A program made the position numbers and the translations under genes. The notes beneath the pieces were generated by a model. The model made no database searches and was not told the origin of the DNA. It saw only the letters and a list, made by a program, of their open reading frames with translations. DNA of 64,000 nucleotides, taken from Trachythela sp. YZ-2020 (Eukaryota; Cnidaria; Anthozoa; Malacalcyonacea; Clavulariidae). Below are positions 57,301 through 64,000 of this stretch, in pieces. The first letter of the stretch is position 1. Each line of letters starts with the position of its first letter. The stretch lies in assembly GCA_016169945.1 (NCBI GenBank), contig JADLSH010000395.1, forward strand, positions 8,522,001 through 8,586,000, in the 5' to 3' direction.

Positions 57301-58235
57301 ATTGCAGCACCAGTATCTACTTCCATCTTCATGATTTCTTCGCTCACCAGCACATCAACAACATATGGATCAGCTCGTGCTTTCCCCAGACTATAAATCC
57401 CATAGTTGTCGTCTTCCTCTTCCACCTCGTCGTCCTTCACGTTTAAATAGTTGCTGCTAGTTCCCGATTTGGGGTTGTCGGTTTGTTGATTTTTTCCAGT
57501 CGCCTTATTGGTGCTTCGACATTTCCTTGCTATATGTCCTTTCTTTTTACAACGAAAACACTCAGCATCCCGAAATTTGCATTGTTGAGGATCATGTTTA
57601 CCCCCACACCGTCCACATTCAAGCTTTGATCCTTGTACGTCTCCTTGTCTTTGATTGTCCATACGGTGTACTGTTGCCGGTTTCTCTGCATTAACATTAG
57701 CAGAGGTCATTTGATTGGTTAAATCACGTGCATTCTTTACTGCGGTCTCCATTGATGTAGCTATTTTCATGGCTTTCTTAAAATCGAGGGCACTTTCTGC
57801 TAACAATCTCCGCTGAATCTGTTCGTCATTTATTCCACACACCAACCGATCACGTAACATCTCTTCTAAGGTACTCTTGAAATCACAATGTTCGGAAAGG
57901 CTTCTTAATTCAGCTACATACGAAGCAATTGACTCACCGGGTTTCCTGAACCGAGTATTAAACTTGAATCGTTGCACTATCGCCGAAGGCTTTGGGTGTT
58001 GATGTTGTTGTACAAGGTCTACCAGCTCTGTAAACTTCATGTCTGACGGTTTTCCTGGCGTTGTTAAGTTTCGAATCAACTTGTAGGTCTTACCACCACA
58101 CACACTCAATAATATTGCTCGTTGTTTACCTTCGTCAGTCACGCCATTTGCTTCGAAATAATATTCCAAACGCTCAATATATTGACTCCACTCCTCTTGT
58201 GGGTCGTATTCTTCCAACTTTCCATGAGTTGCCAT
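54336..58235 (-). CDS. gypsy Gag-Pol polyprotein, 1299 aa, intact
   Basis: Single ORF starting MATHGKLEEYDPQEEW. Gag with retrotransposon-gag fold (about 1-180). Two zinc knuckles, C207-C210-H214-C219 and C226-C229-H234-C239. Aspartic protease DTGA at 307-310. RT palm LDMSQAY 531-537 and VDD 593-595 (VVVRVDDILVSG). RNase H D741, E783, D808. Integrase HH-CC finger H961, H964, C994, C997, and DDE core D1025, D1079, E1115. C-terminal basic domain ending PDYYS. Gag and Pol are fused without a frameshift or stop, as in several Mag-type elements. All catalytic residues are present, so the copy could be active. The start is the first ATG, 18 nt inside the 5' LTR. Confidence 0.95.
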   Translation of the reverse strand: MATHGKLEEYDPQEEWSQYIERLEYYFEANGVTDEGKQRAILLSVCGGKTYKLIRNLTTPGKPSDMKFTELVDLVQQHQHPKPSAIVQRFKFNTRFRKPGESIASYVAELRSLSEHCDFKSTLEEMLRDRLVCGINDEQIQRRLLAESALDFKKAMKIATSMETAVKNARDLTNQMTSANVNAEKPATVHRMDNQRQGDVQGSKLECGRCGGKHDPQQCKFRDAECFRCKKKGHIARKCRSTNKATGKNQQTDNPKSGTSSNYLNVKDDEVEEEDDNYGIYSLGKARADPYVVDVLVSEEIMKMEVDTGAAMSVMNEDTYTLLKKKHPNLELKESKVRLNTYTGEQVKVLGRLETLVKYEDQEGVLPFLVIAGKGPNLIGRNWLQKIKINWKNLFQLKEDSNTSVKVNKLLEKYEEVFHEELGTFSGPKAKIHVADKASPKYCKARPLPYALREKVEKELERLQDEGTIEPVQFADWAAPIVPIVKDDKSIRICGDYKVTVNQAAKLDNYPIPKAEDLFATLSGGEKFTKLDMSQAYQQILLEDESKKYTTINTHKGLFQYNRLPYGVSSSPGIFQRTMDNLLQGIPFVVVRVDDILVSGSNDEEHLANLEEVLKRLSEHGLRLKKKKCAFMVYEVVYLGHKINSQGIQPIPEKVRAITDALAPTNVSEVRSYLGMINYYQKYLPNLSTNLAPLHSLLEKGKSWKWTEEHQESFRKSKELLKSSQLLVHYDPEKELILACDASPYGLGAVLSHRMENNTEQPIAFASRSLSTAEKNYSQLDKEALAIIFGVKKFHQYLYGRHFTILTDHKPLERVVHPEKMTPPMAAARIQWWALILSAYKYTIQHKEGIQNANADALSRLPLPDTPSSTPVPEETVLLMELLETTPVNAEQVKNWTKRNPILSTVLKFIKQGWPSECPDAELQPYFQRRDELSVQDDCILWGNRVVVPPQGRRQVVEELHETHPGICKMKSLARSYVWWPHMDKDLENKVRMCNYCQINRKNPPEAPLHPWEWPSRPWERIHIDYAGPFLGKMFLIMVDAYSKWLEVHPMNVATSRATIEKLRSTFAIHALPTIIVSDNGSNFCSEEFEEFLAKNGIQHKRTAPYHPASNGLAERAVQTFKEGMKKMSNQESLETRVSRFLFKYRITPHSTTGIAPAEMLMSRKPRSCLDLLHPDVRQRVQNEQRKQKEVHDQHAVNRRLRPGDPVYSREFGKQRKWCPGLINTQTGPVSYTIQLEDDREVHRHQDQVIRREPPEENEIIDPDLDQQPVPDQQVAGVEDAAPAERYPQRDRHAPDYYS

Positions 58236-58252
58236 TTTATCTCGTCGCCAAA

Positions 58253-58362
58253 TGTAGTATTCTAACGTTAAAACTACTCTAAGAGTCTATATAGTTCTGC
58301 TCTCCTCGAGGTTCATTGTAGTACCGACTCCCGGATGTAAGTACTGACTCCCGGATGTTACA
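58253..58362 (-). repeat. gypsy 5' LTR
   Basis: 110 bp, identical to the 3' LTR. Promoter side for the minus-strand transcript. Confidence 0.95.
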
Positions 58363-58367
58363 GCACC

Positions 58368-59330
58368 GATAGAATTGGTCGAGACAAAAATACACTCGTG
58401 TCCCTGAGTAACATTCACTGGACCCCTGGATTACGAGGATATGTTCTATAAAATCACTTGTGACTGACATATATAATACACATGCAGTCAATATTCACTC
58501 GCTATATCATTGTAAAATGGTTTTGAAGTTGGTTAAAACCGTATTTACCTGTGGTCATGATAAATACATGTTACTATAGAAAATGTGATGTATAGAATAC
58601 AAAATACCTTTGTCTCTTTGATCAGTATTGCCTGGGTTTCTGGCGAAGGGATTTTGCTCATTCCCTTGACTGACTTGTGCTTAAAAATACAAAACTATTT
58701 TAGTTTTCTCTTCTCATTAAATTGTTGTTGTGGTTTTAATTATGTTTTGTAGGTTTCGATGAATGCCCAAAGGTTTGAGGTCCCGAAATGGGTGAGAAAA
58801 TGTTGTTTATCATATCTGGCAAAGTAATTTAATGGTGAGATTATTAAGATTTAACCTCCTTGAACTTTTAAAATATGTCATCCAGTCGGAACCTTGGCTG
58901 TAGAATGTTTCTATATGTGTAACTACTGGTGAAATGTGCAGCCGTAAATATAATCATGTGAACAATAACAACGTAAAGTGCTAGAAAGTCAAGGTCTGAA
59001 TCTGAATTATAATGCACTTGGTCAACAGTGTGTTACCATCTACTAAACGATCACTATAATTGCGTGCTAAAATATGGTTAAATAGCAAAAAGGCAACACA
59101 CTGTACTTGCGATATTTTATAGCTTGCCTATGCTTTATCTTGTAGGGTGGATATTGAACGGCTCAACAAGCTCCTCACCCCCGGTACGACATGAAGGACA
59201 ACAAGTGCCCGACTCTAGGAACAGGGCAACTGTATAATGCTCGATTAATGGGGGGGGGGCGCCCATGGAATTGGTTGAGACAAAAATATTACACTCGTGT
59301 CCCTGAGTAACATTCACTAGACCCTGGGTG
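58368..59330. repeat. tandem array, sixth unit (right of gypsy insertion)
   Basis: Continues the array interrupted at 54118, with the same markers (GAATACAAAATACCTTTG at 58595, the 39-bp block at 58754, 'cgctcgattaatggggg' near 59240). Confidence 0.8.
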
Positions 59331-59725
59331 CCAAAACATCGAGACAGTCAAATGCCAAAGAAAGCGTTGCTTATTATAACTTGAATATAAGTAATTTCAA
59401 TGGTAATATTTTTGAGATCTTTACTAAAGAAATCGTAAATTTCACTCTACCTCATTGAAATTTGTACATATATAAATGTATTGAAGAAACTAGTGGTAAC
59501 ACGTTTGACTGCTTCAAAAATTAATCCGCTGTATTGGTGTACCAATTTTGCATCAAAACACTTATCTACTTGACGAGGTGCACGGTCAGCCAGTTATGTG
59601 CCGTTAAATAAGACCATAAGTTGATACTATAAGTTGGACAGTGTTATTATCTAGCAGTCAAGTTTGTAGTGGGCACAAATTGCCTTCCCACTCAAGTTTT
59701 CCCCTATAATTCCGTTTTTCTGCAG
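59331..59725. other. no gene recognised
   Basis: AT-rich sequence after the array, leading to a splice acceptor at 59725. Confidence 0.4.
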
Positions 59726-59828
59726 ATCACATAATGAAAGGAATGATCTTCTCAAGTCGAAAAGCTACCCCAAAGATGCACTGGTCACAACAGCTTACAT
59801 TGTTCAGAAAGCCAATAGATTACGATAA
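59726..59828 (+). other. candidate coding exon (SHNERNDLLKS...)
   Basis: After TTTTTCTGCAG the frame reads SHNERNDLLKSKSYPKDALV, then TTAYIVQKANRLR and a TAA at 59826. It looks like real protein and not chance sequence, but the family is not recognised. Confidence 0.35.
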
Positions 59829-59901
59829 GATGCTAAACATGTTTACCATTACCTGTCCTGTATATGAAGTTTCTGCCTGTTTTGATATCTGTCTCTTTCA
59901 G

Positions 59902-60007
59902 GTTTATAGGTGGAAAGGAAGTATACCCAAGCATCGAAATGTATGAGTTTAGAATTTGGAGCAAGATAATTTTTAAGCGCGAACACTTTCTGACAGTTGA
60001 AAACTAG
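59902..60007 (+). other. candidate terminal exon (FIGGKEVYPSIEMYEF...)
   Basis: Strong acceptor CTGTCTCTTTCAG, then G/TTT ATA... reading FIGGKEVYPSIEMYEFRIWS and KIIFKREHFLTVEN, stop at 60005. Possibly belongs with 59726-59828; no donor links them clearly. Confidence 0.3.
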
Positions 60008-60484
60008 TACTAGTACTCCAAAAAATCTACAGTATCTTCACATCTGAAGTTTTCAACAAGAAAGGAAATTTCAGGTGAAGCCTCGCCATATTCACTACAA
60101 TGTTTCAGAAGCATCAGAGATAATTATGTACACATTGCAACAATATAGAACTGTGAGCTGAATAGCTTAATTTACTTTTCGACACCTTACTAACTTTTTT
60201 GCCTAACTCATTTCGCATTAAGTAAGCATAAGAAATTAGAAGTAAAAGTGCCTATGTCACATGATTGAGTTTGGCAAAAATCTGACTGAGATCTGAGAGC
60301 ACACGCATAATTGGAAAATCGACATACACACGTGTTTAGGAGCTGTACTATACTTTGGAAGCCTGGCTAAGTCAAACAACTAAAATTCTTCAAAACTGAC
60401 TTAGGCAGAAATGTTAGTAAGCTATCGTTTTGTTTTTAATTATCTTTTAAAGGTACCATAGATTGTAAATGTCTATTTTCCTTT

Positions 60485-60600
60485 GGCAAGCGATCCCACA
60501 ATCTGGCGGCATCAAATTGGAACGCCCTGTCACCAAGTGTAGTTCGAGACTTGCATGACGTCACCGCTAGCAGATTTCGTCATTTGATTGTATATGAGAG
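60485..60600 (+). pseudogene. LINE tail relic
   Basis: Reads RSHNLAASNWNALSPSVV, the weakly preserved 'aP.lWN.LP..v' tail of CR1/L2-type ORF2. Very short. Confidence 0.35.
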
Positions 60601-60611
60601 CCTGGGGCCAG

Positions 60612-60853
60612 TTGTTCAAAAGCCGGTTAACTTAACCCTGGGTTAGTGGTAACTTTCAGACAAGTTTCCCGACATCGGTTATATTAATATGAATACTTTT
60701 TTCTATCAACCTTTTACTGGGCGAATAGAAGTTTTTGTTTATAAAGTTTTGAAATAAACAAACATGTAGAAGTATACAAACCAGAACAGCAGATTAAAAT
60801 TTAACCCGGGGTTAGCGTTAACCAGCTTTTGAACAACCAGCTTTTGAACAACT
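60612..60853. mobile_element. MITE with AGTTGTTCAAAAGC ends
   Basis: Left AGTTGTTCAAAAGCCGGTTA, right TTAACCAGCTTTTGAACAAC plus a second 'cagcttttgaacaact' copy. TIR about 40 bp including 'taaccctgggtta/taacccggggtta'. No clear TSD. Confidence 0.65.
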
Positions 60854-61059
60854 ACGCTAAATTATAATGTGTTTACAATTTGAAAAATTTGAACCTTACT
60901 TTCTGAGAATGTTCCATACTAATTAGGTTAATATACTATGATTACTATTACAACTATAACTCTATATCTGATACTCATTGAAGTTGTACGGCAATACCGC
61001 TTTTCGTATTCTTTAGCCTCTGTCATGATTTCCTGCATTATCAGTGACAGTCTTTTTTA

Positions 61060-62925
61060 TATCCTATCTAAGCTGAGGTTTCGGTATAAAAGCAAAGTTT
61101 TGTTAGGCGAACATTAAAACACCTTCTGAACAAAGTCATACTGGGGACTTTGGTCCCCCCCTCTTCTATTAGGAAAGGGTCGTTATTAGGAACCATTTTG
61201 TTTTTTACCTTATACATGAAAATTGAAAGTTGTTGGATCCTTCGTTTTTCGAGGTTGGGAACTCCTAGCTTACTTAATATGTCAGCTGATCGTGTCGTGT
61301 AATTCTCACGTGTGATTATTCGAAACGCCCTGCTCTGTAACTTTTCTAGTTTATCTGCTAATGTTTTCCTAAGACAACCCCACACTTGAGCACAATAATC
61401 GAAGTAAGGTTGGATTATGGATTGGTATATTGTTATTAGGGTATTGTATTCAATTGTATCTCGAAGTCGTCTGAGTATACCGAGGCCTGAAGTGACCTTT
61501 TTTGAAATGTGTTCGACCAGCTTAGAGACTCATCTATCATTAGGCCCAACGATTTTGTCGTTTTAACTCGTTTAATTTCTAAATTACCAACATTGATAAC
61601 CGGATCAAAAGTTACCTGACTAAGCCTTTTCTTGGTACCAATTATCATATATTCGGTTTTACTGTTGTTTAAAGTTAATTTATTTGCGGATAGCCAATTT
61701 GCAACATTGTTTAAATCGCCATTCAATGTTTCTTCAATTACTTTAATATCATCACTTGTTGTTGCAATTTGGGTATCGTCTGCAAACATGTCTGCTTTTG
61801 CCCTGTTTAGACACTTTGGTAAGTCATTGATGTAAATTAAAAATAGCAATGGGCCTAAACCAGAGCCTTGCGGTATGCCTGTTTTCATAATTGATGGGCT
61901 TGATGTATTACCATTCACACAACAGTACTGGGTCCTATTTGATAGATACGACTCCAGCCAGCGATGCGCTGTTCCTTTTATTCCATAACTTGCTATTTTG
62001 TTTAAAAGTATGTTATGGTCGACAGTATCAAATGCTTTTTTTAGGTCCAGAAACACAATCCCATTTAGTTTTCCAATGTCAATGTTTTTATACCACTCAT
62101 TAGTAATATCCAGCAGTGCTGTAACAGTTGAGTGTTGTGGTCTAAATCCGTGTTGGCAATTTGTAAGTAGGTTAAAGTCATGTAAATAATTATAGATTTG
62201 GTTATGAATCAGCTTTTCCGCAATTTTGGCAACTACTGAAATAACGGATATCGGTCTGTAATTGGTCATTTCATCTTTAGCTTCAGACTTAAATATCGGA
62301 GTAATCCTAGCGATTTTCCAATCATTATAATGGAGTGGTTAAATATGGATGTTAGAAATGGTGCAATAACTGATGCTGAAATTTTTAAGATACGAGCTGA
62401 GATACCATCAATTCCAGATGCTTTATTGGGCCATAAACCGTGGAGTAGTTTTAAAACATCACTTTCTAGAATTTCTTGAAAGCTAGCGAGCCCATTAACT
62501 GGATGGTTTATATCACCAAGAAAACTATCCGGTGAAGTACTCGATCGAGGAATTTCGTTAGCAAGTTTTTCTCCCAGTTCAACAAAATATGTATTAAAGG
62601 CATCTGGAATCAGAGTTTCATCAATTATTTCACCATTCCTATCTTTCATTTCTGGGATTTTATTTTTATTTGACGTTCTATTCATCAATTCGTTGAGTGT
62701 TTTCCATGTTTGTTTTAAATTTCCTGAATTGCTATGTAGTTTGCCTTGATAATACGAACATTTTGTATCTTTAATTTCCCTATTGTATTGGTTTTTAGCC
62801 TTTTTGAAGATGGACCAGCTATTAATTGTATTATCTGCTTTAGCTTTTCTGTTTAAGAAATTGATATGGCGTTTTTTTTCAATTAATTTTGTTATCATCA
62901 GTCAAATAGACAATATAAACAAGTG
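61060..62925 (-). pseudogene. CR1-like LINE ORF2, 5'-truncated, frameshifted
   Basis: Minus strand. 62898-62266: linker and RT start (NKASGIDGISARILK). After a frame change near 62270, 62269-61436: RT with MTNYRPISVISVVAKIAEKL, IVFLDLKKAFDTVDHNILLN, GIPQGSGLGPLLFLIYINDL and the FADD active site (ADMFADDTQIATTSD). After another frame change near 61500, 61430-61068: QPYFDYCAQVWGCLR and tail RAFRIITRENYTTRSADILS. The endonuclease is absent; the copy ends near 62925 as expected of incomplete reverse transcription. Confidence 0.88.
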
Positions 62926-63120
62926 TAAAACAACTGTCAACACTAGTCAGACTCATTAATAACAACAATTTTTATTTTTTTGTCACATTTTGTTCAATTT
63001 TCATGATTTTTGTTAATAAAAGTAAATATTTCAGATAAAATTCAGAATTCCTTAGAAATTCCTTAAAAAATATAATTCCTCAAACAATTCCTTAAAAAAG
63101 TAAAAAAAGGTCGAAATTTC
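62926..63120. other. low-complexity AT-rich spacer with 'attccttaaaaa' repeats
   Basis: 'ttccttaaaa' recurs at least four times between 63050 and 63130. No gene. Confidence 0.5.
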
Positions 63121-63159
63121 CTTAAAAGTGAGAACCCTGCTCATCGTTTTGGACAGCTA

Positions 63160-63265
63160 TAGCCTGCATGGCAGGCTCTCTGGGTTTGGGGGATGCGAAG
63201 AAAAACGGAATTTTTTGGGGGGCTTCGCCTCCCCAAACCCAGAGAGCCTGCCACGCAGGCTACAG
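63160..63265. repeat. foldback element, ~35-bp arms
   Basis: TAGCCTGCATGGCAGGCTCT ... AGAGCCTGCCACGCAGGCTA, arms extending through CTGGGTTTGGGG/CCCCAAACCCAG. Possible degenerate 9-bp flank (acagctata / acagcgatg). Confidence 0.75.
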
Positions 63266-63310
63266 CGATGTCACAGTATAAAGATCGCGATGTCACAGTA
63301 TAAAGACGAC
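63264..63310. repeat. 23-bp direct duplication 'gcgatgtcacagtataaaga'
   Basis: GCGATGTCACAGTATAAAGA occurs at 63265 and 63288, immediately right of the foldback. Confidence 0.8.
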
Positions 63311-63659
63311 CAGAAGGGCCACTTGGCGATGCAACATGTAGCCGGCTTTTTATGCAAAAATATGCAGTTTACTGGCCAGGAAAGTTAGTCCAGCTTGCTT
63401 ATTAATAGGCCAGAAAAAGCAATTGACTGGCTGCCAATGCGTAATGAGCGGGCACACAAAATTTCAAATGAGTGGCCCTACTGGTCGCCTCTATACTGTG
63501 GCGACTGCCTCCTCCGCAGGCCCTTCGTTGGACACAGTGCAGTGCATTTATATAGATCAGTGGCTGTGATAAGTTGCGCAGTCATGCGCCCTTTTCCCCA
63601 AAGCGACTGTGGACGAGGCAGCTGTGGCGATGTCATCTGGATAGAGTATAAAGGATTAT

Positions 63660-63870
63660 TATATACACAAGCTCTGGATATGAGGTATTCCGCAATCTGA
63701 TTGGTTCTCTACTAGCAGGATATTAGCTCATATCCTGCTAGTAGAGAAAAGTAGAAAAATGGCTGGCAGATTTGGACAATTAAATGAAGAGGAAATTAAA
63801 GTTTTACTTGAAAAAAGTATGCCAAAATGTTCTGTTCATATCCAGAGCTTGTGTATATAATAAAACAGTT
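63660..63870 (+). repeat. dispersed repeat with tiny ORF (copy 2)
   Basis: Same head, hairpin and ORF start as 17445-17660. Confidence 0.75.
63759..63860 (+). CDS. 33-residue ORF in repeat (MAGRFGQLNEE...)
   Basis: MAGRFGQLNEEEIKVLLEKS matches the first 20 codons of the ORF at 17537 with four substitutions, then continues out of register (MPKCSVHIQSLCI). Loss of register after codon 20 suggests an insertion near the point where the other copy reads KYPDPE. Confidence 0.35.
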   Translation: MAGRFGQLNEEEIKVLLEKSMPKCSVHIQSLCI

Positions 63871-64000
63871 ATTCTACTCACTCTCGTCGTATATGACTGA
63901 TAAAATACTCTATGGCGATGTAATATAAATAACGCGAGCATGGAACGGGAATAAGACTGGGGAGAGAAACAGCATGCGCAGAACGGACTGTAGACCATCT

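Larger units (their letters stand above)
54119..58362 (-). mobile_element. Ty3/gypsy (Mag-like) LTR retrotransposon, structurally intact
   Basis: Identical 110-bp LTRs (54119-54228, 58253-58362; TG...CA ends) with a 5-bp TSD GCACC (54114-54118, 58363-58367). The purine tract CCAGGAAAGAAGGAG (minus strand) abuts the 3' LTR. ATTTGGCGACGAGATAAA follows the 5' LTR as the primer-binding-site region. One uninterrupted gag-pol ORF. Identical LTRs and an unbroken ORF imply recent insertion. Confidence 0.95.

Overview
The window is nuclear DNA from a metazoan, most likely a cnidarian (probably an anthozoan). It is AT-rich and intron-bearing and dominated by transposable elements: CR1-like LINEs, a DIRS-type tyrosine-recombinase retrotransposon, a Mag-like Ty3/gypsy element, hAT elements, MULE-like foldbacks and tRNA-derived SINEs. 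The organism is inferred from this mix and from the style of the protein families; no database search was possible.

Layout. 1-2263: decayed CR1-like LINE on the minus strand that runs off the left edge. 2935-14091: minus-strand, multi-exon Crypton-like tyrosine-recombinase gene. Five exons are recognisable with compatible splice phases and one 1-nt frameshift. Its 7.25-kb intron is filled with MITEs, a LINE tail, a minisatellite and an inverted SINE pair. 14092-17660: LINE fragments, an orphan exon and a repeat carrying a very short conserved ORF. 18347-23716: complete but frameshifted hAT transposon with a perfect 8-bp target-site duplication (TSD). A 454-bp non-autonomous relative sits at 25098-25551.

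The centrepiece is a nest at about 28696-50373. The host is a decayed DIRS-like element with inverted terminal repeats, gag, RT/RNase H, tyrosine recombinase and an internal palindrome. Two elements have inserted into it. The first (29282-41206, 11.9 kb) is a DNA transposon with roughly 1-kb terminal inverted repeats (TIRs) and a perfect 6-bp TSD. It encodes an integrase-type DDE transposase on the plus strand and, tail to tail, a zinc-finger plus HECT E3 ubiquitin-ligase gene on the minus strand. It resembles the IS3EU superfamily in termini and TSD. The second (42764-47552) is a full-length CR1-like LINE that split the DIRS reverse transcriptase in the middle of a codon run and left a 6-bp TSD.

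50450-59330: six degenerate tandem units of about 0.65-0.9 kb containing splice-like micro-exons. A structurally intact gypsy element (54119-58362) with identical 110-bp LTRs, 5-bp TSDs and an unbroken 1299-codon gag-pol ORF sits inside this array. 59700-64000: two orphan exon-like ORFs, a foldback MITE, a 5'-truncated minus-strand LINE, a second foldback and a second copy of the tiny-ORF repeat. No rRNA, functional tRNA or CRISPR array was found.
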